Shown here one piece after another: positions 52,930 through 61,006 of a stretch of DNA of 64,000 bases (the first letter of the stretch is position 1; each line of letters starts with the position of its first letter). Source of the stretch: TOLSYN sp963849065. GTDB lineage: Bacteria; Acidobacteriota; Terriglobia; Terriglobales; Acidobacteriaceae. The DNA is taken from the NCBI GenBank assembly GCA_963849065.1, contig CAWKFM010000004.1:372001-436000 (forward strand). The letters are read 5' to 3'. The notes beneath the pieces are model-generated. The model did no database searches, was not told the origin of the DNA, and saw only the letters and a list, made by a program, of their open reading frames with translations. The position numbers and the translations under genes were made by a program.

Positions 52930-54330
52930 ATGACGAATCCGCATGCCGACGCATTGGTCTTCTTCGGCGCCACGGGCGATCTGGCTTACAAGAAGATCTT
53001 CCCGGCGCTGCAGGCCATGCTGAAGCGCGGCCACCTCGACGTGCCCGTCATCGGCGTCGCCAAGGCCGGCTGGAACCTGGAACAGCTTCGGGCGCGAGCC
53101 CACGACAGTCTCGAAAAACACGGCGGAGTGGATGCCGCGGCATTCGACAAACTGAGCGGCTGGCTGCGTTACGTGGACGGCGACTACTCCGACCCTGCAA
53201 CGTTTCAGGCGCTACGCAGCGAACTCAAGGGAGCGCAACATCCGGCACATTATCTGGCCATCCCGCCCCTTTTGTTCGAGACGGTTGTGAAGCAGCTTGC
53301 GAATGCAGGCTGCGCTCAGGGTGCCCGCGTCATTGTCGAGAAGCCTTTTGGCCATGACCTTGCTTCAGCGCAGGAGCTGAACCGGATTTTGCATGCGGCC
53401 TTTCCCGAATCCGCGATCTTCCGCATCGACCACTATCTTGGCAAGCGTCCCGTGAACAATGTGGTGGTCTTCCGCTTCGCCAATGCGTTCATGGAACCGT
53501 TCTGGAACCGCAACTACGTCGATAGCGTGCAGATCACCATGGCGGAGGATTTCGGAGTCGAGGGGCGCGGCGCCTTCTACGACCACACCGGAACCATCCG
53601 CGACGTGATCCAGAACCACCTCTTCCAGATCCTCTGCAACCTGACGATGGAGCCTCCCGTCCGCACCGATAGTGAGTCCATCCGTGATGAGAAGGTGAAG
53701 GTGCTGAAAGCGATTCCCCCGCTCGAGGTGGAAAATCTCGTACGCGGGCAGTTCCGCGGATACCTGCAGGAAAAGGGCGTCGCACCCGAGTCAAAGACGG
53801 AAACTTTCGCTGCACTCCGGCTGGAAGTCGATTCCTGGCGATGGAAAGGAGTTCCCTTCTACATTCGCGCGGGCAAGAACCTGCCCGTGACCTGTACGGA
53901 GATCATCGGCCGGCTGCGCAAGCCGCCCGCGGTCATTCGCGAGAGCGACTTGACGCAGAACTATCTGCGATTCCGGATCAGTCCCGAGATGACAATCGCC
54001 ATGGGCGCCATGGTCATGTCTCCCGGCGAGGCGATGAAAGGTGAAACCGTGGAGATGGTGGCCAGCCGTCATCCCCGTCCGGAGGAGATGGAAGCCTACG
54101 AGCGGGTGCTGGGCGACGCCATGATCGGAGATTCCACGCACTTCGCCCGCCAGGATTACGTGGAAGAAGCGTGGCGAATCGTTGATCCGGTATTGAAGGC
54201 CAACTCTCCCATCGATGAATACGAGCAAGGCACCTGGGGGCCGACCGAAGTCGACCAGAAAGTTGCGCCCGCCGGAGGCTGGCATAACCCCGACGCCACG
54301 GATAAGGAGGATTTCCGCGTCGCTGCTTAG
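52930..54330 (+). CDS. zwf: glucose-6-phosphate 1-dehydrogenase
   Basis: 466 aa. First enzyme of the oxidative pentose phosphate pathway. The cofactor loop is FFGATGDLAYKKIFPAL. RIDHYLGKRPVNNVVVFRFAN is the active-site signature with the catalytic Asp-His and Lys. It is about 25 residues shorter than E. coli Zwf. The ATG at 52930 has AAAAGGAG, 12 bases after gnd. It is the last gene of the set. Confidence 0.95.
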   Translation: MTNPHADALVFFGATGDLAYKKIFPALQAMLKRGHLDVPVIGVAKAGWNLEQLRARAHDSLEKHGGVDAAAFDKLSGWLRYVDGDYSDPATFQALRSELKGAQHPAHYLAIPPLLFETVVKQLANAGCAQGARVIVEKPFGHDLASAQELNRILHAAFPESAIFRIDHYLGKRPVNNVVVFRFANAFMEPFWNRNYVDSVQITMAEDFGVEGRGAFYDHTGTIRDVIQNHLFQILCNLTMEPPVRTDSESIRDEKVKVLKAIPPLEVENLVRGQFRGYLQEKGVAPESKTETFAALRLEVDSWRWKGVPFYIRAGKNLPVTCTEIIGRLRKPPAVIRESDLTQNYLRFRISPEMTIAMGAMVMSPGEAMKGETVEMVASRHPRPEEMEAYERVLGDAMIGDSTHFARQDYVEEAWRIVDPVLKANSPIDEYEQGTWGPTEVDQKVAPAGGWHNPDATDKEDFRVAA

Positions 54331-54724
54331 AGCGGTTTCCGACATGCCCCTATCCTGTCGAAATGGTGCCCTGCCGTTGGTCCCTGTTGGTCACAAAGGC
54401 CAACCGCCTGCTCCGGCTCGCTCGCTTGGAGTGAAATATACAAATAAAGATTTTAGGACCCCAGCGGTACTGGACGAGGTAGTGCGGTGTGATATGGTAT
54501 AGTCCGCATTTTGGCGCTTCAAAAGCAAGCAGCGTACCGGAATGCCCGAATGCAGACATCAGCGGTTGAGCAACGCGGCTGCGTGAGAGATGTGTTGGTG
54601 TGCACGCATGGCGGATGCGTGGGTCCCGAAAGTAGCCGCTTCTCAGTCTTAGTGTGTTCTCTGTAGTCACCGTAACTGTCGTGACTGTCGCAAGATCTAA
54701 TCACAACGAATTTGGAGTAGCCAA
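54331..54724. other. intergenic, nothing recognised
   Basis: About 390 bases after zwf. No clear terminator, and only short frames without ribosome sites. A TTTGGAG ribosome site precedes the next gene. Confidence 0.35.
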
Positions 54725-57472
54725 ATGACTATGCTAAAAGCTCCTAGCCCCGATGCCGCGCTTCTCATTGACCCGGCACATGACCTTCTACGACCTGACA
54801 CTCTTCCGCTGGACGCGGTGTTTAAGCCCAAGTCCGTCGCCCTGGTTGGAGCCACCGACCGCGTGGGCAGTGTGGGACGCATGGTCCTAAGCAACATGAT
54901 CGGCTCACCGTTCGGCGGCACCGTTTACCCGGTCAACTCCAAACGCGATAACATCCTCGGTATTCACGCCTACAAGAATCTTCATGCCCTTCCCGAGCGG
55001 CCCGATTGCATCGTGGTCACCACGCCCTCTGATGGCGTCCCTGAACTGATCCGGGATGCCGTTGGCCTCGGAGTTCCTGCGGCTATCGTCATCTCCGCCG
55101 GATTCAAGGAAATAGGTGAAAAGGGAGTTGAGTACGAGCGCCAGATCAAGGAAGCGATCCGGGGCAAGATGCGCTTGATTGGCCCTAACTGCCTCGGCGT
55201 GATGAACCCACTCACCGGTTTTAATGCCACCTTCGCGCATACCGTGGCTCGGCCTGGGAATCTGGCCTTCATCAGCCAGAGCGGCGCGCTCTGTACCGCT
55301 GTACTGGACTGGTCCTACAAAGCGATGGTCGGCTTCAGCACCTTTATCTCCATCGGTTCCATGCTGGACGTGGACTGGGGCGACCTGATTACATACTTCG
55401 GCACCGATCCGCAGACCACTTCGATCGTGGCCTATATGGAGTCCATCGGCAATCCGCGCAGCTTCCTTAGCGCCGCCCGCGAAGTTTCCATGAAGAAGCC
55501 GATCATCGTCATCAAGGCGGGACGCACTGCCGAGGCCGCCAAGGCCGCCGCCTCGCACACCGGTTCGCTGACCGGCAGCGACGGCGTGTTGGACGCCGCT
55601 TTCCAGCGCGCCGGGGTGCTGCGCGTCGATTCCATCCAGGACCTATTCAATATGTCCGAGGTGCTGGCCAAGCAGCCGCGTCCCAAGGGCAATCGCCTTT
55701 GCATCGTCACCAATGCCGGCGGTCCCGGCGTGCTGGCGACCGACGCGCTCTCCAAAGGCGGCGGCAAACTCTCCAAGGTGTCACCGGAGGCGATGGCAAA
55801 GTACAACGAGTTCCTGCCCTTCGCATGGAGCCATGGCAACCCCGTCGACATTCTCGGCGACGCCGAACCGGACCGCTACGCCAAGGCGCTGGAAGTCGCG
55901 GCGCAGGACCCGGAAACCGACGGCATTCTCGTCATCATGACGCCGCAAGGCATGACCGACCCGACCAGTATCGCCGAGAACCTGCGCCCTTATGCCAATT
56001 CCCTTGGCAAGCCCTTCCTGGCAAGTTGGATGGGCGGTTCGATGGTCTCCTATGGCGAACAGATTCTGAACCGCGCCGGCATTCCAACCTTCGCCTATCC
56101 GGATGCTGCCTGCGCAGCGTTTAACTATATGTGGCAGTACGCCAGGAACCTGAAGTCTTTATACGAGACGCCGGACGTGAAGCCGGAATCGGCTCAGATC
56201 GACCGCGAGAAAGCTGCCGAACTCATTCAGCACGTGCGCCAGACCGGCCGCACCATCCTGACCGAGTTCGAGTCAAAAGAGCTGTTGAAGGCCTACGGCA
56301 TTCCTGTCACCGAGACCCGCATCGCGCACACTGCGGAGGAAGCGGTCAAGGCCGCCGACGAAATCGGCTATCCCGTAGTGCTCAAGCTGCACTCGGAGAC
56401 CATCACCCACAAGACCGACGTAGGCGGCGTACAGCTGAATGTTCGCAACGCTGAAGCGGTCCGGACATTGTATAAGCAGATCGAAGACTCGGTGCGCGAG
56501 AAGGCCGGGGAAGGCCACTTCCTGGGCGTCACCGTGCAGCCCATGGCAAAGCTGGAAGGATACGAAGTCATCCTCGGCTCCTCGCTCGATCCACAGTTCG
56601 GCCCGGTGCTTCTGTTCGGCTCCGGCGGTCAGCTGGTCGAGGTTTACAAGGACAGCGCGCTGGGCCTGCCGCCGCTCAATAGCACCCTGGCCCGCCGCAT
56701 GATGGAGCACACCAAGGTCTACGAAGCGCTCAAGGGCGTGCGCGGCCGCAAAGCCGTCGATCTGGCGGCCCTGGAAGATCTACTGGTCCGCTTCAGCCAC
56801 CTGGTGGTCGAGCAGCCCTGGATCAAGGAGATCGACATCAATCCTCTGCTGGCTTCGCCCGAGCGCTTGCTGGCGCTGGACGCGCGCGTGGTGGTGCACG
56901 GGGCGGAGATGACGGAGGACAAACTGCCCAAGACTGCCATCCGTCCCTATCCGATCCAGTACGTTGGCTCCATGACGTTGGAAGACGGCAAGGTCCTAAC
57001 GGTCCGTCCGATCCGCCCGGAGGACGAGCCCGCGATCGTCAAATTCCACGAGAAGCTGAGCGAGCGCACGGTTACCAAGCGCTACTTCCAACCCATGAAT
57101 CTGCGGCAGCGCACCGCGCACGAGCGCCTCACCCACATCTGCTTCATTGACTACGACCGCCAGATGGCGCTGGTAGCCGAGACCAGAAATGGGAAGGGCT
57201 CGCCGGAGATTGTCGGAGTCAGCCGCATGAGCAAGCAGCACGGTACCAACTCAGCCTACACCGCAGTCATCATCCGCGATGACTACCAGGGCAAGGGACT
57301 GGGCACGGACCTGTTCCGCCGCGCTCTGGAAGTGGCCCGCGATGAAGGATTGAAACACGTGCACTGCAACATGCTTGCCGAAGATGCGGAGATGCATCAT
57401 ATCTGCAGGAAACTCGGTTTCCGGGTCACGGAAACCGGCGGTGAACTCGCCCACGGAGATATCGAGCTTTAG
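54725..57472 (+). CDS. ADP-forming acyl-CoA synthetase with C-terminal GNAT domain
   Basis: 915 aa. Residues 30-480 are the CoA-binding/ligase alpha part, with the phospho-His motif SHTGSLTGS (His278). Residues about 500-720 are the ATP-grasp beta part (LKAYGIPVTETRIAHTAEEA, HKTDVGGVQLNVRN). The C-terminal about 160 residues are a GNAT acetyltransferase (IIRDDYQGKGLGTDLFRRA). The layout is that of Pat/PatZ, but PatZ in E. coli lacks the His; here it is kept, so the synthetase half may be active. ATG 54725 with GGAG. Confidence 0.88.
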   Translation: MTMLKAPSPDAALLIDPAHDLLRPDTLPLDAVFKPKSVALVGATDRVGSVGRMVLSNMIGSPFGGTVYPVNSKRDNILGIHAYKNLHALPERPDCIVVTTPSDGVPELIRDAVGLGVPAAIVISAGFKEIGEKGVEYERQIKEAIRGKMRLIGPNCLGVMNPLTGFNATFAHTVARPGNLAFISQSGALCTAVLDWSYKAMVGFSTFISIGSMLDVDWGDLITYFGTDPQTTSIVAYMESIGNPRSFLSAAREVSMKKPIIVIKAGRTAEAAKAAASHTGSLTGSDGVLDAAFQRAGVLRVDSIQDLFNMSEVLAKQPRPKGNRLCIVTNAGGPGVLATDALSKGGGKLSKVSPEAMAKYNEFLPFAWSHGNPVDILGDAEPDRYAKALEVAAQDPETDGILVIMTPQGMTDPTSIAENLRPYANSLGKPFLASWMGGSMVSYGEQILNRAGIPTFAYPDAACAAFNYMWQYARNLKSLYETPDVKPESAQIDREKAAELIQHVRQTGRTILTEFESKELLKAYGIPVTETRIAHTAEEAVKAADEIGYPVVLKLHSETITHKTDVGGVQLNVRNAEAVRTLYKQIEDSVREKAGEGHFLGVTVQPMAKLEGYEVILGSSLDPQFGPVLLFGSGGQLVEVYKDSALGLPPLNSTLARRMMEHTKVYEALKGVRGRKAVDLAALEDLLVRFSHLVVEQPWIKEIDINPLLASPERLLALDARVVVHGAEMTEDKLPKTAIRPYPIQYVGSMTLEDGKVLTVRPIRPEDEPAIVKFHEKLSERTVTKRYFQPMNLRQRTAHERLTHICFIDYDRQMALVAETRNGKGSPEIVGVSRMSKQHGTNSAYTAVIIRDDYQGKGLGTDLFRRALEVARDEGLKHVHCNMLAEDAEMHHICRKLGFRVTETGGELAHGDIEL

Positions 57473-57493
57473 TCTCCGCTGGAACTAGGTTAG

Positions 57494-57537
57494 AAAAAGC
57501 CAGGGCGCCCGGATACGCCGGACGCCCTGGCTTTTTT
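57494..57537. terminator. bidirectional terminator
   Basis: GCCAGGGCG (57499-57507) and CGCCCTGGC (57523-57531) form a 9-bp stem with an inner CCGG pair, flanked by AAAAA and TTTTTT. It ends both convergent genes. Confidence 0.92.
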
Positions 57538-57554
57538 CCTCTTATTCAGTTTAT

Positions 57555-58442
57555 TCAGTCCGCTACCGGGCCGGCGGTTTCGTTGCTTTCCATCGCCTTT
57601 ACCATCACCTCGACCTCCACGCTGTGGGAGCCTCCCCCTACGGCGACACCCTTGACCGGTGTCACATCCCCGTAGTCCCTGCCCCAGGCCAACGTCAGGT
57701 GGCGGTCGGTGGGCATCACGTCGTTGGTGGGGTCGTAGCTCAACCACCCGCTCCCTGGGACAAACGCGGCTACCCACGCGTGCGAGGCCTCAGCTCCATG
57801 GCTGCCGGGACTGCTGCGCAGGTATCCGCTGGTGTAGCGCGCCGGCAGGCGCAACGACCGCAGCGCGCCGATCATCACGTGCGCAAAGTCCTGGCAGACG
57901 CCCTGGCGGTTACCCAACACTTCGAGCAGGGGCATTTCAATGGAGGTGGAGTTCGGCTTGTATTTGAATTCGGTGTAGATGCGATGCGAAAGCTCGAGCA
58001 GCGCCTCCGCCAGCGGGCGTCCTGGAGGAAAGCTCGGCCGTGCATACTCCGCCAGTTCGTCTGCAGCGGCGATGAATGGAGAATCGTAAACGAATTCCAG
58101 CGCCGCCAGCGATTCATCGTCGGGATGTGCGGCAATCAGGTCGCGCGCCTGCTCCCAGGACATGGGAGAAAGCGCGTCCAATGATGGCGCCTCCACCTCC
58201 ACTACGCTTTTGGCTTCGATTACCAAACGGCCGTGCGGCTCATAGACGCCGACCGTGATTACCTCGTTGCCGAAGTAGTCTTTCCGGCTTTGCCAGGTGG
58301 CCGGTTCGGGCTCGATGGAGATGTTCACCTGCCGCACCTGCTGCCCCGGCAGTGAGCGCGGAGTGAGGCGCAGCTCGTTGAGAGACTGGGAGACCGGCGA
58401 TTGATAAAGCTGGCGCGTAATGTGGATAGCCGAGTAGATCAT
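57555..58442 (-). CDS. transglutaminase-like cysteine peptidase-fold protein
   Basis: 295 aa. An N-terminal domain of about 140 residues typical of bacterial transglutaminase-like proteins is followed by the catalytic core. The triad is in RQGVCQDFAHVM (Cys), EASHAWVAAFVPGSGW (His) and SYDPTND (Asp). It starts 7 bases after the ATP-grasp/alpha-E gene, so the genes are an operon with the DUF2126 protein. This set is widespread, and is thought to act in peptide ligation or hydrolysis, but its product is not known. Confidence 0.88.
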   Translation of the reverse strand: MIYSAIHITRQLYQSPVSQSLNELRLTPRSLPGQQVRQVNISIEPEPATWQSRKDYFGNEVITVGVYEPHGRLVIEAKSVVEVEAPSLDALSPMSWEQARDLIAAHPDDESLAALEFVYDSPFIAAADELAEYARPSFPPGRPLAEALLELSHRIYTEFKYKPNSTSIEMPLLEVLGNRQGVCQDFAHVMIGALRSLRLPARYTSGYLRSSPGSHGAEASHAWVAAFVPGSGWLSYDPTNDVMPTDRHLTLAWGRDYGDVTPVKGVAVGGGSHSVEVEVMVKAMESNETAGPVAD

Positions 58443-58449
58443 GCGATGC

Positions 58450-60996
58450 TCACCGGGACGATACGAAGCGCGAGGAGACGACCGGACTCAGATAGTGCGA
58501 GGCCAGCGCATCCGATAGATCGTACATGTCATCTTTCAGCTGTTCCAGAAGCTCGGCCAACGCATCCATGTGGCCAGATTTGTCTCTGCGCGAGAGCTCT
58601 GCCATCGGCGCCACCCGGACCGCATGGATGGCTTTGGCGACCAGGGCCTTTTCGGAATCGCAGACCGTGTGGTCATGCTCCGGAAGCTTATCGAGGTGGC
58701 TGAGCAGCGAGGCCAATTGAAAGCCGATGGAACGCGGATTGGATTCGTCCACCAGCAGCAGATCCAGCACCAGATCGGTGCGCAGAGCGGTCAGGTAGCG
58801 GGTGCGGTACGTAATGGAGCTATCCGCGATGTAGAGCAGGATGCGGAGATACGGTTCGATTTCCTCCGGCGCCTGCGCCACTCCCGCCTCCAACAGGTGC
58901 GCCATGTGACGGGCGCGCTCCACTCGTCGGCCGATCTCCAGGAAATGCCATCCCGGTCCCCGCGTCGTGTTCTCCATCACCAGGCCGACAAAGGCTGAGA
59001 GCGTCACAATCGCCTTGTCGAGCAGATTCATCTCAGCCACATACCGCGGGCCGGCGGAGGTGGGAATGTCCTCCGAAAAATCGTTCTCAATCTGCTGCAA
59101 TACACGCCAGGTATCTGCCGAAAGGCGTTCCTTCAGGTTCAGGGCGACCCGGCGCATCTGCTTCAGGGTCCAGCCCAGGCTCGTGGGCCGGCTCTCATCG
59201 CGAACCATTTTGGGCAGCAGCCGCTGCACCTGCCATAGCTGTTCTCCCAGCGTGGCGTGGGAAACTTCCGGCGGCAGATACTTCAGCCCGGTCAGTAAGC
59301 GGACCACCGACTCCAGCGTGGCGGTGCGGCCAAAATCCTCTTCGCCGGAGAGCGCCGGCAGCAGGGCCCGCACCAGGCGCACCCGGTCTTCGAGGCGCTC
59401 GGCATAGCGGCCCAGCCAGAAAAGGTTGTCCGCAACCCGGCTGGGAAGATTCGACCAGCTGGGATGAGCCGCGATCGGCCCGAGCGTCGGACGCGATACG
59501 GCAACCGGCTCGCCCGAGCCGCCGGGCACCCAGGTGTCCTTGGTTCCACCTCCGTCGTGCAGGGAAACCGCCGGCGACCAGGCCTCGCGTGAGACCCGGG
59601 TCAACCCGCCGGGCAGCACCGTGTAGGAGTTTCCATTCCATGCGGCAAAGGCCCTGAGCACAACATGCCGGGTCTCCAGTCCGCTCTCGGTGTACACCGG
59701 CACGGTGGAGAGCGCCACCTGTTCCTGGGCCACGAACCGCTCCGGCTGCGCCTGGATCCGGCCGATCAGTTCTTCCCGCTTGGCCGCATCCATCGCGGCC
59801 GGCGTCTCCGTCTGCCGGTGCGAGCGCGGGAAACTGGGCCGGATCACCAACTCGTCAAGATGTTCCAGCGCGTAGCTGCGGGCGTCCTCCTCGCCGCACC
59901 ACCAGGTGGAGACCGACGGCATCCGCAACTCCTCCCCCAGCAGATGACGGCAGATTCCAGGAAGAAAAGCCAGGAAGCCCGGGGCTTCCAGCACTCCGCT
60001 GCCCAGCGCATTATCAATCACCACGCTGCCGCTGCGCACCGCCTGCACCAGCCCCGGCACGCCCAGCAGCGAGTCGCCGCGAAATTCAATCGGGTCGCAG
60101 AAGACGTCGTCGAGACGGCGCACGATGATATCCACGGGGTCGAGTCCGGTGAGCGTCTTCAGATAAACGCGGTTGTCGCGCACCGCCAGGTCGGCGCCTT
60201 CCACCAGCGGGAAACCCCAGTGGCCGGCCAGGAACGAATGCTCGAAATACGTCTCGCTGTGCGGCCCGGAGGTGAGCAGCACGACCCGAGGATTATGCTG
60301 CTGGCTTGCCGCCAGATTCAGCAGCGCGTCCCGTCTAATGTCGAAAAAGCGCGCCAGTTGGCGAACCTGGCAGGTGCTGAAGACGCTGCTCAAACTGCGG
60401 GCGCTCACCAGCCGGTTTTCCAGCGTGTAGCCCAGTCCTGAAGGCGCCTGCGTCCGGTCGGAGGTGATTTGCCAGCGGCCATCGGGAGAGCGCGCCATGT
60501 CCGCCGCGTAGGAATGCAGAAAGACACCGTTGCGGGGCTCGATGCCGTGGCAGGCACGCAAAAATTGCGGGTTCGCCAGCAGCAGCGCCGGGGGAATCTG
60601 CCGTTCATGCAGCAGGCGCTGCGGGCCGTAAAAGTCGGCCATCATGGCATTGAGCAGCGTGGCCCGCTGAATGACCGCTGCTTCGATCTGCGCCCATTCG
60701 TGCTCTTCGATCACCATCGGGAGCGGATCCAGCGGCCAGGTGCGTTCGCTCCCGTGCAGGTCGCCACCTACGTTGTATGAAGTGCCGTTGGCGCGCAAAA
60801 GCTGCTGGCCGATCTGCCAGCAGCGGCTCAATTCCTCTGGGCCCTGCCGTCCGAGGGCGACCGTGAGCGCTCGCCAGTGGCGGCGCGGCAGGCCGGAGGG
60901 CGTCAGAACCTCGTCCCAGTGCCCCTCGACGCCGTCATATTTCCAATCGTTCCGGCGCGTCGCCGCCGAGCTCCCATTCCCACGACTATTCGGCAG
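58450..60996 (-). CDS. circularly permuted ATP-grasp (DUF404/407) - alpha-E (DUF403) fusion
   Basis: 848 aa if started at CTG 60996. Residues about 20-500 are the circularly permuted type 2 ATP-grasp (DYKYDGVEGHWDE-like NDWKYDGVEGHWDE, TSYNVGGDLHGSERTWPLDP, WWCGEEDARSYAL). The C-terminal about 330 residues are the alpha-E helical domain (VADNLFWLGRYAERLEDRVR). The conserved region begins upstream of the only TTG start (60831). A CTG at 60996 preceded by GGGGGAG (spacing 4) fits the full family N-terminus, and no ATG or GTG is in frame there. It follows the DUF2126 gene by 10 bases. Confidence 0.85.
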   Translation of the reverse strand: MPNSRGNGSSAATRRNDWKYDGVEGHWDEVLTPSGLPRRHWRALTVALGRQGPEELSRCWQIGQQLLRANGTSYNVGGDLHGSERTWPLDPLPMVIEEHEWAQIEAAVIQRATLLNAMMADFYGPQRLLHERQIPPALLLANPQFLRACHGIEPRNGVFLHSYAADMARSPDGRWQITSDRTQAPSGLGYTLENRLVSARSLSSVFSTCQVRQLARFFDIRRDALLNLAASQQHNPRVVLLTSGPHSETYFEHSFLAGHWGFPLVEGADLAVRDNRVYLKTLTGLDPVDIIVRRLDDVFCDPIEFRGDSLLGVPGLVQAVRSGSVVIDNALGSGVLEAPGFLAFLPGICRHLLGEELRMPSVSTWWCGEEDARSYALEHLDELVIRPSFPRSHRQTETPAAMDAAKREELIGRIQAQPERFVAQEQVALSTVPVYTESGLETRHVVLRAFAAWNGNSYTVLPGGLTRVSREAWSPAVSLHDGGGTKDTWVPGGSGEPVAVSRPTLGPIAAHPSWSNLPSRVADNLFWLGRYAERLEDRVRLVRALLPALSGEEDFGRTATLESVVRLLTGLKYLPPEVSHATLGEQLWQVQRLLPKMVRDESRPTSLGWTLKQMRRVALNLKERLSADTWRVLQQIENDFSEDIPTSAGPRYVAEMNLLDKAIVTLSAFVGLVMENTTRGPGWHFLEIGRRVERARHMAHLLEAGVAQAPEEIEPYLRILLYIADSSITYRTRYLTALRTDLVLDLLLVDESNPRSIGFQLASLLSHLDKLPEHDHTVCDSEKALVAKAIHAVRVAPMAELSRRDKSGHMDALAELLEQLKDDMYDLSDALASHYLSPVVSSRFVSSR

Positions 60997-61006
60997 TGGA
61001 CTCCCC

